From NCBI GenBank assembly GCA_037176705.1, contig CM073891.1, forward strand, positions 97,709,827 through 97,773,826: a stretch of 64,000 bases of DNA. Direction: 5' to 3'. Shown here in pieces: positions 49,060-60,840 of the stretch (positions are counted from its first letter, which is position 1; each line of letters starts with the position of its first letter). The stretch comes from Molossus alvarezi. Lineage: Eukaryota; Chordata; Mammalia; Chiroptera; Molossidae. A program made the translations under genes and the position numbers. The notes beneath the pieces were generated by a model. That model did not search any database. It saw only the letters and a program-made list of their open reading frames with translations, and had not been told where the DNA came from.

Positions 49060-49215
49060 CAACCTTCAAAATGTTTTCACGTAACATATCTGAAGAACTT
49101 CACCACAACACTGAGAGTTTTGTAGATTAAAAAAAAAAAAATAGAACCAGTGAGTTTAAGTGATTTGTCACTGAGTTAGAACTAGCACTCATTCCTGTTC
49201 CAGTGGTCTGTTCTT
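49060..49215 (-). repeat. MIR-like remnant (possible)
   Basis: CACCACAACACTGAGAGTTT, an A-run, then AGTTTAAGTGATTTGTCAC and GAACTAGCACTCATTCC resemble the reverse MIR core. Diverged. Confidence 0.5.
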
Positions 49216-50099
49216 ATCTAGAAGTATATTTTGATTTCCCAAGATTCTTGGGGCATAGAATGGTATGTTTCACTTAAAGTTTGAAATTATGTGACAGTAT
49301 GAGAGAAACCTCTTAGAAGACAGCCCAACTTTATGAATGGCAAGACTTAAATGGTGTTACAGTATTTCCAAGTGCACTTTGAATTGTAACCCTTTATGGT
49401 GGGACATAACTTAGGTGATAGTCTCCTCGTACATAGGACTAGAGCATGTCAATTAGAGAGTAGATGGCTTTACATGTTCCCTGTACAGTGTTATTTAACT
49501 TTATAAAAAGTAATAGCTGTGCTTTTATAACCAGTAGGCATAAGACATTTATTTACGGGGTGGGGGGGGGGATGGAGAGGGGAGGTATTTGAAGAAAGGA
49601 AAGGCACTCATTATATAAAGAAGAATGAGATGATGATACACATTGTTATGTATAAAGATTTTCTTTATTTACTGAGTAAGCAATCAGTTTTGTAATATAC
49701 TAGATACTTCAGAGTTAGAGGATACCAAATTCTCAAGATACCTACAATGAACTGGAAAGTTGATTTATGAGAAGTTAAATTTACCTCAGTATATATGGAA
49801 AAAATTTCTCCCAGTTTCCATGGGAATACCAAGGCCATATGCATCACTTTATTCTTAAGATATCTAACTTTAACTCCCAGCTAATTATTGTTTTTGGTGT
49901 TGCATTAGAAAGAAAACAGTTAATATGTGATTCCCCCCCCCCCCAGAAATAGTTAGATGTCTTTATGTTATATTTTATACTATATATTTCTCTGGGCTTT
50001 CTTTTCTTTCTCTTTTTTGTTTCTTTCTGCAGTCTGAAGCTGCGTTATTAAGATGGTACATATAATTTTTTCGTGGGCTAACACAGAAACTCCTACATT

Positions 50100-50238
50100 A
50101 GCTGCACATCAGATTCACCCTGGATACTTTAAAAATATAGATTCTTTTTATCGACGGAAGACCTATGGAATCAGAATCTTAGGGAATGCCTCCTCATTGT
50201 CTGTATTTTTATAAGTCTCTCAAAGCAGTGGTTCCACA
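50100..50238. mobile_element. MER5A-like hAT relic
   Basis: GCTGCACATCAGATTCACCC, ACTTTAAAAATATAGATTC, TGGAATCAGAATCTTAGGG and GTATTTTTATAAGTCTCTCA match the order and spacing of MER5A (hAT-Charlie). It ends about 195 bp before exon f. Confidence 0.65.
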
Positions 50239-50347
50239 GCAGCCTTTCCATATACTTATGTTTAAGAAATCATTAGTCTGAAATACTTTGGAATGTTATC
50301 AATTTAAAATTTTTAAGTTTATTTAGATGTACCTTAAAGGATCTTAG

Positions 50348-50581
<234 letters not shown>

Positions 50582-51614
50582 TAGGGGTGCGGGTGTATAC
50601 TTCTTTTTCTAGATAATTTGTATTCTTTTCTAATGTCTGTCAGCAGTGATAGCAGAAGAAGTTGTAGTAACCAAATTTGGCTTAAGTACTCTTGGATTCC
50701 AGCTTTTATGTGTGGTTCATCAACTACTTGTACATGAACAAATCTATCTTACAGAGATAAAGAGAAGTGGGTATCTAATATCATTTAGTTTTTACTACTT
50801 TCCTGGAAATTTAACTGTGTAACTGTCTTTTTTTGTCATGTTCCTGTCACCTCTACTCTTGTTTCAAGCATTCATCTTATTTTGAGTTCCACTGGAAAAT
50901 TGTGGTTTGGATGTCTTCACTATCTCACTATTTTGGTCCCTCATTATTTGACTAAATGTTAGGTTTACAAATGATATATATTTTATTTTTACCTAAAATT
51001 GTATGTATGTATTTGTGTGTGTCTATCTGTTGATACACATATCCATAAAGCATTTCCATAGTGAATAGTATGGCTTGGATTCACGACTTTGAATTAAATA
51101 AGTACATAGTTAGTTATACACTGTTATAAAGCAAAAATTAATTCAGTTTTTTGCCAAATCTTTATAGAATTTTTTATTGTACCTTCTGTCTAAGATGTTT
51201 CAGATTATGAGGTTAAAAGTAAACTGTAATAAAACAGTAGGAGCTGCAAGTGAAAAGTGGGAGAAAAAGACCTAATTTAAAATTCACTGATTTCATCTAG
51301 GAAGGCCATTTCAAAAAGATCTGGTGCTATGTCTTTAATCCCAGGATACTGAATTCTTTCCTTATTCGTGTGTTCCATGGATTAATAACTTTATTAATCA
51401 TTCGTATCTTTCTAAAGATATCTTAAAATTCTAATTTCTGTTTATTATTCCTGTAAAAGTATGTAAAAATGACCTTTGTTTTTCAGTATTAAAGTGCCAT
51501 TTTCTGAAATGATTATTTTTATCCTCAACAAAAATAAAGGCACCTAAAAAAAAAAAAACTAACTTTTTTCTCTTCAACTATTTTAAATGTAGGTTGATTA
51601 CATCTGTAATTATT

Positions 51615-51900
51615 ATTATTGTTATTATTATTTTAATCTTCACCTGAGGATGTTTTTTTCATTAATTTTTAGAGAGACTACAAGGGATGGAGGGAGTGGT
51701 GGGGTGGGGGTGAGGGGAGGGAAAGAAAGAGAAACATCAGTGTGAAAGAGACACATCGATTGGTTGCCTCCTGCACGAGCCCGGACAAGGGTCAGGGATT
51801 GAACCTGCAATCCAGGTACGTGCTCTTGACCGGGAATCGAACCCGAGACCCTTCTGTGTTTGAACCAATGTGATAACCACTGAGCATTTTCGACCAGGGC
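51615..51900 (-). mobile_element. Ves-related SINE, type D, antisense
   Basis: A hairpin tail (TCTTCACCTGAGGATG) and a GATTGGTTGCCTCCTGCACG body. The TSD is TACATCTGTAATTATT (51599-51614) and TACATCTATGATTATT (51901-51916). Confidence 0.92.
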
Positions 51901-52078
51901 TACATCTATGATTATTCTTGCAGTAAGTCTAGGATTTATCGTGAAATCCTCCTTCGTATTCATAGAGTGTATTTAATTAGTGCCTAAGTTCCAACACTTC
52001 TAGCACCCATACGCATTTCACATGTCTTTTTGGCATTAATTTCAACTTCATGGTTTCTTTCTTAAACATTTTTGCCTC

Positions 52079-52349
52079 GCCCTGGCCGGTTTTGGCTCAG
52101 CGGTTAGAGCGCCAGCCTGCGGTCCTGAGAGACCCGGGTTCGGTTCCCGCTAAGGGCATGTACCTCGGTTGCAGTTTGTCCCCGGCTCTGGTCAGTCGTG
52201 CGGGTGGCAGCCACTCGATGTGTCCCTTCACATCAATGTTTCTCTCTCTCTCTCTCCCTCTCTGTTCCTCTCTCTCCCTCCCACTCTACCTGAACAAAAA
52301 ATGGAAAAATGTCCTCAGGTGAGGATAAAAAAAAACAAAAACAAAAACA
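52079..52349 (+). mobile_element. Ves-like SINE, type A, sense, very recent
   Basis: A near-consensus copy with hairpin (TCCTCAGGTGAGGATAAA) and a long (CAAAAA)n tail. It has a perfect 15 bp TSD, AAACATTTTTGCCTC, at 52064-52078 and 52350-52364. Confidence 0.96.
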
Positions 52350-52479
52350 AAACATTTTTGCCTCTATTGTTGACCCCATATCTATTTTCCATTCATTACT
52401 ACAGTCTTTAGAAAACATATTTGGTCATATGACACTCCATGGGCTCAAACCCCATGGTTAACTTAAGTTCATTCAGTTA

Positions 52480-52920
52480 TCTGTTGTATTCTGTTTCATT
52501 CAGAGCTTCAAAAAACTTCAGTGGCAAATAATAATAAACATTTATTTTACTCAAAGGTTTACAGATTGTCTAGGTCATTTTTTTGGTTTGACTGGGCTTG
52601 TTCATGTGTTGGGAGTGAGCTAGTTGTCAGCTAGTGCAGGATAGCTTCTGCTGTGACTACTTGGCTCTGTTCTAGGTAATTGCTTACCTTTCTGTTGGCT
52701 AGCTGGGACTTGTTCTCATGCCAGGGGCAGGCTGCAAAGGGGATGAAGTGGACATGAACATGCCACCAAATTTGCTATTGTCCCATTGACCAAAGGAAAT
52801 CATGTGACCAAGTCCAGAGTCATGGTATAGTGAGGGGTAACCAAAGGGCATAGATACAGGGAAGTTGGAATAACAACAAAGTAATCAGAATCATAAAAGC
52901 AATTTATCTACCTTAGTTTT
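52480..52920. repeat. Ancient interspersed repeat (family not named)
   Basis: Blocks such as AAACATTTATTTTACTCAAAGG, GACTGGGCTTGTTCATGTG and TCCAGAGTCATGGTATAGTG recall an ancient mammalian LTR- or DNA-type repeat. I cannot assign it. Confidence 0.35.
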
Positions 52921-52924
52921 TTTT

Positions 52925-53330
52925 TGCTTAGAGTAAAAAATTCAAAGTTCTCATCATGATTTGGTTCCTGTTTCCATTTATAGCTTCATCTCCTGACTTT
53001 GAATGCCAGCCATACCTATAGTTGCTGGAGTTACTCAACTTTCTCATCTGTGTCCTTGGCAGTAGTTTTTTCCCATGCACCCTGCTTTAACTTAGTAAAT
53101 GACTACGTATTCTTTAAAACTCAGATCAAAAGTTCACTTACTCTGTGAAGTGTTCTTGTCTTCTCCACGCATAATTAGAAGCTTTTATTTTGGTGTGTAC
53201 TTTTAATGCCTTATATTCCTTGAATGGGTTACTGTAATGAGTGGTTTGCATTCCTGTGTTCCTACCTAGACTTTGAATTCCGTAAGGCATAAATCATATA
53301 CTTACTCTTCAGTGAGTAAATAGATGATAT
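52925..53330 (+). repeat. L2 element remnant, sense
   Basis: In L2 order: TTTGAATGCCAGCCATACC, then TCCCATGCACCCTGCTTTAA, then TTTAAAACTCAGATCAAAAG, TGTGAAGTGTTCTTGTCTTC and AGACTTTGAATTCCGTAAGG. Confidence 0.6.
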
Positions 53331-53937
53331 TAGGTAAATGAAAAGTTAATGGTGGAGAAAGGAAAGGAATGATAAATACAAAATTTAGGAGGGTGGCTAT
53401 TTGGTAGGACGGGATTGGTTTACATAAGATTTCAATGGTAATATTAATGTTCTATTTTTGAAGCTGGGCATGGTTACTACTTTTATACCATTTATATATG
53501 TCATAAGTAATCTTTAGAATGCAATTAATAATTATTTTAAACTTGTATTGGAAAAATATAAGTTTATGCATTATTTTAACGAGAATATAGTTTCTGTTAT
53601 TTTGAAGTCTATAGATATGTGGTCACCTAGTGCTGGAGTTTAGATTTATTATAGTTTATTATTACTGTTCTCATATAGATAGACGCCAAAACTACTTTGT
53701 TGATCTGTCTATGAGTCGAATAGTAATATATGGCCCTACCATAAATGCTCATCCCTTCCAAAATTGAGATTAATATTTCATTTATTTAATTTTATTTTGT
53801 AAACCAGTGAGTACAAGTTATTTGATGATACCCTGGGGCATATGTTTTAAAAGTATGATATACAATTAAAAAGCAACATTAATTTAATTCACTTAAATAT
53901 GTATCTAATAACACATTTAAGAGATTGAAAGAATGGG

Positions 53938-54149
53938 CCCAGCCGGTGTGGCTCACTGGTTGAACTTTGATCCATGCACCTGGAGGTCACCAGTTCGATT
54001 CCCGGTCAGGGCACTTGCCCAGGTTGTGGTCCCAATCCCCAGTGGGGGACATGCAGGAGGTGGCCAGTCAGTGTTCTGTCTCTCATTGATATTTCTACCT
54101 CTCTCTTCGTCTCTGTCCCTCTCTCTTCCTCTAAACAAAGAGAGAGAGA
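53938..54149 (+). mobile_element. Ves-like SINE, type B, sense, with (AG)n instead of poly(A)
   Basis: A type B copy with a perfect 17 bp TSD, GAGATTGAAAGAATGGG, at 53921-53937 and 54150-54166. Its end is CTCTAAACAAAGAGAGAGAG, with almost no A-tail. Confidence 0.95.
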
Positions 54150-54253
54150 GAGAGATTGAAAGAATGGGGTGGCTCAGCTCTTAAAGAGAATAATTATTTT
54201 AAATGTGCAAGTGATATTCAAGTAAGTTTTTTATAGGTTCAAAATGTTTTTTG

Positions 54254-54476
54254 TTTTTTCTGTCTTTACTGATTTTTAGAGAAGAGAAGAAGGAAGAGGG
54301 AGAGGGAAAGAGAGAGAGAAACATTGATGAGAGAGAACATCGATTGTCCACCTCCTGCATGTCCCCTGCACTGGGTATTTGGCCCACAACCTGGGCATGT
54401 TCCCTGACCAGGAATTGAACCAGTGACCTCTTGGTGCATGGGTCGACGCTCAACCACTAAATCACACCGGCTGGGC
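54254..54476 (-). mobile_element. Ves-like SINE, type B, antisense
   Basis: A type B copy. The TSD is CAAAATGTTTTTTG (54240-54253) and CAAAATGTATTTTTG (54477-). Confidence 0.93.
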
Positions 54477-54494
54477 CAAAATGTATTTTTGTTT

Positions 54495-55104
54495 CGTTTT
54501 ACATTTTCATAAGTCTCTTTAATATCAGACTAGTGGAAGACAGCTAGATTCTCATACGTGCTGCTTCACTTAATCTCTTGCAACATTGTTTTGTGTGGAC
54601 CATATGAAGTAAATTGGATCTCACATAGATATGTTTTTGGAAAGGAAAATAGTATTTTAATAGCCTCTTTAGATAATTGCACATGTTGTTTTTTTTTTTA
54701 TCTCATGTCCCAAATTAACAAGTGGTTGTTTCTTAAAGGTAATTGCATTGTAGACTCTGAAGCCGTATCAGCTAACCTTTTATATTCTGTTACATTAAAA
54801 CACATTGGTCTATCTTGCTCTTTGAACGGACCTTTTATTCATGGTTATTTTTATCCATGTGTTTGGTCACTTGAAAAATATTGGTTTGCTGAGTTAGATA
54901 CATCTTCCAAATGTTGACATTTTATTATATAATATCCAAAAATAATACGTTTGTTAATATTGCTATCAATGTCATTAGAAAAGTCTTTAAAATATTGGGA
55001 ATGAGTCAAGATCACAGTGGCAGGTAGTTTTCAAAAATTCTAATTTTTTATTTTATCCTCACCTGAGGACATTTTTCGATATTTTGTTCAGATAGAGTGG
55101 GAGG

Positions 55105-55146
<42 letters not shown>

Positions 55147-55801
55147 TCGACGTGAAAGGGACACATCAAGTGATCGCCACCCACACGACCCAACCAGGGC
55201 CGGGGACAAACAGCAACCGAGGTACATGCCCTTAGCGGAAACTGAACCCGGGTATCTCCGGAACGCGGGCCAACGCTCTAACCGCTGAGCAAAACTGGCC
55301 AGGGCTCAAAAATTCTAATTTTTGCTTAATTTAAAAATGTGCATTTTATCATTGCCAGCTTTTAATTTTGTCAGTTTTGCTTCAAAATGACATACTTCAT
55401 TTATTTTTCAAAACATGTCTGCCATAAGGTCTGAATAACTATAATTAGATTGTTAGTTTTCTTTTTAGTAAATATAGTGTTGCATGGGAAAAGCAGCTAG
55501 GTCAGCTCGCAACTCCATCACATAGGTTGTCCTTGAGATAACCATTATACATCAAGTAGCATTGTTTTATAGTTTTCTAAATCTCTTTAATGTTTGGCTT
55601 ATAAGAAGGCTGCTGGATTCATATCTGCTTCTGCATTCAATATATTGCTATATCAAAAGTCATGTAGCCTCTAGAAAATTTTACCTAATTCATAAGAGAA
55701 TAAGAGTGAAAAGACAAATTTTTGTCTTAGTATTGTTATGATAATAACATTGACTCCCTAAAGTGTTTTTGAAGACTCCAGACTGCACTGGGAACAGTTG
55801 C
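54495..55801 (+). mobile_element. Ancient hAT-like DNA element, copy 2, split by a SINE
   Basis: Homologous by eye to 6480-7530. Shared blocks include TTAAAGGTAATTGCATTGTA, the TTACATTAAAA block near 54790, CTTCCAAATGTTGACATTT, ATCACAGTGGCAG near 55012 and GTCAGCTCGCAACTCC. It ends GACTGCACTGGGAACAGTTG, resembling a decayed hAT terminal repeat. A second related segment (54512-54580 resembling 55580-55650) hints at internal repetition. No transposase is readable. Confidence 0.55.
55049..55305 (-). mobile_element. Ves-like SINE, type A, antisense, recent, with (GA)n
   Basis: A near-consensus copy with a long (GA)n run (about 55106-55142). It has a perfect 18 bp TSD, TCAAAAATTCTAATTTTT, at 55031-55048 and 55306-55323. 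Confidence 0.96.
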
Positions 55802-56215
55802 TTTAATGTAATCAACAATCTACATTCAGATATAGACAGCTATCCCAATAATTCCTTAGTAATGTCCTTTGTATGTGTCCCACTGTCACCCTAATCCCCA
55901 CCCCTGACCTAGGACTCAGTTCATGATTATGCATTGCATTTCAGTATTATGTTTCTTTAGTCACCTTCAGTCTGGAACAATAGTTCCTTAACTTTTCCTT
56001 GTCTTTCTTGACCTTAATGTTTTGGAATACACAGCAATTATTTTGTAGACTCCCTCAAAAATTATTTATTAATTGGGTTTGTCTGATATTTTCTTAGGAT
56101 TGGATTTTAGGTTAAGCATTTTTAGCAGGAATACCATGTAGATGACATTGGGTCCTCCTTAGTATATCTTATCAAGAGGTTTGTCTGGTATTGGTGCTTT
56201 TTATTCATCTTTTTT

Positions 56216-57146
56216 TTTTAACTTGTCTTTATTGTTGAATGTGATCTGCAAATGGCTGCTTCTTGTGCTAGGCTTAGATGTACCCAGAAAAGGCCAAGCT
56301 GTGAACCAAGGCTGGCTGCTTCTAATGCCAGGCCTGGGGCCACTTAATGAGAGGTATGGGGCTCCCTGAGACCAGATGCTGCTTATTTGAGAGATTTTAG
56401 GAAAATCTGAAGCAGGATCCAAGACAGGCCAATCCTTTGGTAAAGCTACTGGAAACAGCTTGGGTGAGGCCAAAGGTTGGGCAATCATCAGGGCAGGGCA
56501 AACAATGTGAGCCAGGTTGCTGGAGTCCCAGATATGGCTGCCAACTACTGCCCCAAGGAAGGACTCACCAAAGGAACAAGGCCTCCCCCAACAAGTCTAT
56601 CCAGGAGAAAGCTGCCCCTCCAGCTCTCACCCCGATGCCGAACAATTTAATTCTTCCCTGTATGTCTCTGGTGCCTTTCAAGCTGTCTCCCCAACACTGA
56701 AGCCCAGAAGGAGTGAGTCCAAGTAAATCCATGCATGAGCCCTTTAAGAGGAGCTGCCTGGGGCTCCAGCAGTCTCTGCCTCCTTCAGCCTCAGTTGCCG
56801 CTGGTTTTACAGCCAGAAGTGATGGGGATTCTCTTCCTGACACTGGAACCTTGAGCTGGGTGCCTGGTGTGGGACAGGGACCCCTCAGTCCTCAGGAAGG
56901 ACTTTCATAGTGAGATATCTTCCTGATTTTTATCCGCCCCACATGAGTTTGGGACCAGCCTGTTCTCGCGTCTGCCCTTCCTACCAGTCTCGATGTAGAT
57001 TCTTTAATTTCATAGTTGTAGGACTTCCATTCAGCTCCAAGTCAGGCAATTTTAAATGATAGTTGTCCTGTAGTTTAGTTGTAATTTTGATGTGGTTGTG
57101 GGAGAAGGTGAGAGACCACGTTTACTGACCAGAAGTCTGGTATTAG
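56216..57146 (-). mobile_element. Older L1 5' UTR-like segment, antisense
   Basis: GC-richer than its surroundings. Its right end (57070-57146: TAGTTGTAATTTTGATGTGG, GGGAGAAGGTGAG, then ACCAGAAGTC) parallels the 5' end of the young L1 at 41628-41696 (TAGTTGTAATTCCAGTTTGG, GGGAGACGGTC). Its left end abuts a T9 run. Short open frames inside are incidental. The exact subfamily is not known. Confidence 0.55.
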
Positions 57147-57841
57147 CTTTGATCACTTGGTCAAGGAAAGTGCCCTCCAGATTTTTCCACTCTACAATTA
57201 ATAAATAATTTTTGAGATTATGAAAACATATTATTACTCATCAAACATTTATTCTTTTAGCATCCATTGTTGAAACTGTTGAAGCTTTCCCAAAGTTGTT
57301 GTATCATTTTATATTCCTGCTAGAAATGTTTGAGAGTTGTGGTTGCTCCCTATCTTCTTCCCTATTGGTTTTTGTAAAAAATAAATATCTGTCTCCTTTT
57401 GGACACTGTATTCTGCTCCATTATCTTTTGGTCTGTTCATATACCAATACAACACTCCTTGAGGTCAGGTAACATAAGACCTCTTTATTCTTTTTAAAAA
57501 CTATTCAAATAGACCTATCTTCCAGGTCCTTTACATTTACATATAAATTTTAGAATCAAATTGTCAATTTCTAAAACTTGGGATTACGATTTTGAATGTG
57601 ATGACTCTATAAATCAATTTGGAGAGAATTGATGTCTTAATAATAGATTTGTAATCCATGAACATAGTTAAATTTCCATTTATTTCAGTCTGTAATATTT
57701 CTCAGTACTCTTAGAATTTTCATGTTAGAAGTCTTAGATATTTTAAAAGTGATCTCAGTGTATTTTGTTTTTCATGCTATTTTAAATGGAACTTAAATTT
57801 TTTTGTCAGCAAACAAGCTGCTAATATAGAGAGGTAAATTA

Positions 57842-58012
57842 TTATTTTTTATCTTTATTGTTGAAAGTATTACCGCTATTCCTTATATACATATATGCAT
57901 AACCAATGGACACAGGCAATAATAGCGTGAGGAAAGCAGATTGGGGGTGGAATTGGGAAGGAGGGGGGTCAATGGGAGGGGAAGAAAAGTAAATAAATTG
58001 GTTTTCATCTAT
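57842..58012. mobile_element. L1 3' end fragment with a possible internal inversion
   Basis: The left part (TTTTTTATCTTTATTGTTGA) looks like a minus-strand L1 end with its T-run. The right part (AACCAATGGACACAGGCAAT, a G-rich tract, AATGGGAGGGGAAG) reads as a plus-strand L1 3' UTR, compared with 44840-44900. Opposed halves are the pattern left by twin priming. Confidence 0.5.
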
Positions 58013-58041
58013 TGCCTTTGTGTATGTTACTTTTATATTTC

Positions 58042-58264
58042 TTTTTTTAAAATATGTTTTTATTGATTTTTTTTTTTTTAGAGAAAGAGGAAGTGAGAGA
58101 GAGATACAAACATTGATGTGAGAGAGAAACATTGATCGGCTGCCTCCTGCACTCCCCCAGGGGGATTGAGCCTGCAACCCGGGCATGTGCCCTGACTGGG
58201 AATTGATCTGGGAACTCTCAGTACATGGGACAACAGTCAGTTCACTGAGCCACACAGGCCAGGC
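58042..58264 (-). mobile_element. Ves-like SINE, type C, antisense
   Basis: A type C copy with an AAAATCAATAAAAACATAT tail, inserted into decayed L1. Its T-rich flanks (ATGTTACTTTTATATT and ATATGTTATTTTTCT) are a probable decayed TSD. Confidence 0.91.
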
Positions 58265-58734
58265 TATATATGTTATTTTTCTAAATCCACTTATGATTTC
58301 TAATAGTTTCTTTGTTGATTTCTTAGGCTGTTTTCAATAAATAGTCATGTCATCTATGAATAGGAACAGTTTTATTCCTTTTTTCCCCTCTTTTTATTGT
58401 CATAACTTTCTCTTTTATTTTTTTAATTAATGCCTATTACTGTACACTGACTTGGACTTCCAGTATAATGTTAAATAGAAGACATGAGAATAGATATCCT
58501 TATCTTGTTTCAGATCGTAGTAGGAAATCATTCAGTATTTCACCTTTAAGTGAAAATTAGATTTGGGATTTTCATATATTCTTTATTAGATTAAGGACGT
58601 TTTTTTTCTATTCCTAGTTTGCTGTGAATTTTTCCTCATGAATATGTATTGAATTTTATCAAAATGTTTTTCTCTCTATATATTGACACAGTCATGCTTT
58701 TTACCTTTAATTATTTTCTTTTTTTGTTGTTACT

Positions 58735-59018
58735 CCTCGCCCTAGGATATTTTTTCCATTTTCGTTTATTTTTGTTAATCCTCACCCAAGGATACTTTTC
58801 CATTGATTCTTTTTAGTTAGAGTGGAAGGGAGAGAGGGAGGGAGGGAGGGAGGGGGAGAGAAAGAGAGAGAGAGAGAGAGAGATTGGTTGCTTCCTGCAG
58901 GCGCCCCAACCCAGGCAGGGATGGAATCTGCAGCCCAGGTACGTGCCCTGGGAATTGAGCCCAAGAACCTTGGGTGCACAGGCCTATGCTCGAACTACTG
59001 AGCAACACTGGCCAGGGC
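58735..59018 (-). mobile_element. Ves-related SINE, type D, antisense, with doubled tail hairpin
   Basis: The hairpin module is present twice (ACTCCTCGCCCTAGGATATT near 58732 and ATCCTCACCCAAGGATACT near 58777). A G-rich/GA tract and a B/C-like head follow. Confidence 0.88.
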
Positions 59019-60229
59019 TAAACCCTTTAGTTATAAAATACCCTTTTTATATCTTGCTGAATTCTATTTGATAATATTTTGTTAAAAATTAGCTTTGTGT
59101 CTCTGTGTGTGAGGTATACTAGCTGCCTGTGTATTATTTCTCTTTTTCCTTCTTTGTAATATTGTTACTTGGTTTCAGTGTTATGTTGTCCTCATAAACT
59201 GAATTAGGAATGGAATACAATACAGATTTAAAATGGAAGATTTTTTCCCTTTTCTGAAAAATTTTGTGTTAATTTGGTATGATTTCTTCCTAAAGTGTTG
59301 AATAAAATTTACCAGTGTAGATAGTAGGACTAGTGCTCTCTGTGGGAACATTTTAAACTGTAAATGCCATTTTTCAATATATATAATGACTTCAGAGTTT
59401 CTTTTTCATCTTCTGTCATTCTTGGTAAGTTAATTTTTTTTCAAGGAATATGTCTAGTTTATCTACATTGTCAAATTTTACCTGTGTTTTTTACCTGTCT
59501 TTTTAACTTGTAGTGATATTTCTGCTTTCATTTCTAATATTCTCTTTCTTTTTAAAAAATTAGCCTTTGAATGATTTATAATTCTATTGGTTCCTATTAT
59601 TTTTTATTTATTTATTTTAGGTTATCATTGCTCAATATTTTAATAGCACTTGTGCCAATTAAGTGAAGCAAGAAGTTGTTACTTTTGTAATAAAATTTCA
59701 AATTTCACATTCTAGGTAATATGATATTGATGTATTTATTATATACTACCCCATATTTGTTTTTGAGATTCTTTAATTATGGAAGAAATTGTTTCTCAAA
59801 AACTTTCACCTTATCTACTGTAGATTTTTCTTGACAAAAATCTTTAAAAATAAGTTTTAGAATAATAATTAGTATGAATACTAAAATGCAGATTTAAATC
59901 AACATAATATCTGGGTTAATGACACTAATGTCAAACATAATGACACATAATGTTCTTTATGCCAAATTCCTTCATTGCTTCATTTACTCTAAATAATAAT
60001 GCTAGGTTACTCTTCCTGTAGTACCAATTTTTTATTTTATATCCTGCTCTAGAAACCTTTAATAGCTCTTTATTGCTTACAAGTTTATATCTAGTTTCTT
60101 CTGTCAGTGCCAGTCACCAAGCTTCCTATTTCTACCTTATGTTTCAGTTCTATTATTTCTGCAGCAGGAATCCTTCATGTCAGTCATAACATTGTAATAA
60201 GTGTATTTTTGCTTTTGTTTCTCTTCTGG

Positions 60230-60460
60230 AAAAAACCTGGAATAGTGGAAAGAACCCAGTTTTTGCCTTGGTTACCCTGGGACTTAGATTCTCTATCTTA
60301 CTCTCTAGTTTTATGACTGTGGACAAATTTAGACTTTATGAAATGGTGATAATATTTCCTTATAGAGTTATATAGGTTAAATAAAATATATACACACATA
60401 CATAGTAATAATATAGACAGAATTTAGGAAATGTTTAATAAATATTAGTTCTGGTTTCTT
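60230..60460 (+). repeat. MIR element, sense
   Basis: AATAGTGGAAAGAACCCAG, TTTATGACTGTGGACAAATT, GAAATGGTGATAATATTTCC and AGGAAATGTTTAATAAATAT are in MIR order. Confidence 0.65.
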
Positions 60461-60654
60461 TTCCCCCTCTCAACTAATTCACTCCTGTCCAATTGACAGT
60501 GTTTTTTTTCCCTTCATGAACTCTATTTTTGGTTTATATCACAATAATTTTTGCCTTTTATTCAGTCCTGTGATACAAGTGATCTCAACTAATTAAATTT
60601 TATTGGTTCGTTGTATTTTCCACTAGTCGGGTTATTTACTCAGTCAGGAGAGTC

Positions 60655-60840
60655 AGTTTTATATAATATAAAGTGGTAGATGAAGAAGTCAAAGACTTGG
60701 ATTCTCATTCTGCTTCTGTCACTGCCTTACTAGCTTTCAGGAGGATGCCTCTTGTCTTTTGGCGTTTAGTTCCTCGTCTTTAAAAGGAAATAATTAAACT
60801 AGAGATTTTATGAAGGTTCTTTCTAGTTATGAAATTCAGT
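60655..60840 (+). repeat. MIR element, sense
   Basis: GACTTGGATTCTCATTCTGC, CTTCTGTCACTGCCTTACTAG and TTAGTTCCTCGTCTTTAAAA are in MIR order. Confidence 0.65.

Larger units (their letters stand above)
57180..59620 (-). mobile_element. Decayed antisense L1 ORF2
   Basis: Reverse-strand ORF2 runs from its C-terminal side (CTGTATTCTGCTCCATTATC near 57405; AATCAATTTGGAGAGAATTG near 57612) through the FADD region (AGTCATGTCATCTATGAATA near 58345) to the part upstream of the reverse transcriptase (TTTGAATGATTTATAATTC near 59567). It is interrupted by an L1-end fragment and two SINEs and carries many indels. Confidence 0.75.

Noticed and set aside
54558..54917. A 119-codon plus-strand frame as a muskelin alternative exon
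   Set aside because: It aligns with a second diverged copy near 6560-6800, so it is repeat DNA, and the muskelin frame has no room for it.
56181..56910. Overlapping open frames in the GC-rich block as a coding region
   Set aside because: The block is an antisense L1 5' UTR-like segment, and its right end parallels the start of the young L1 in this window.
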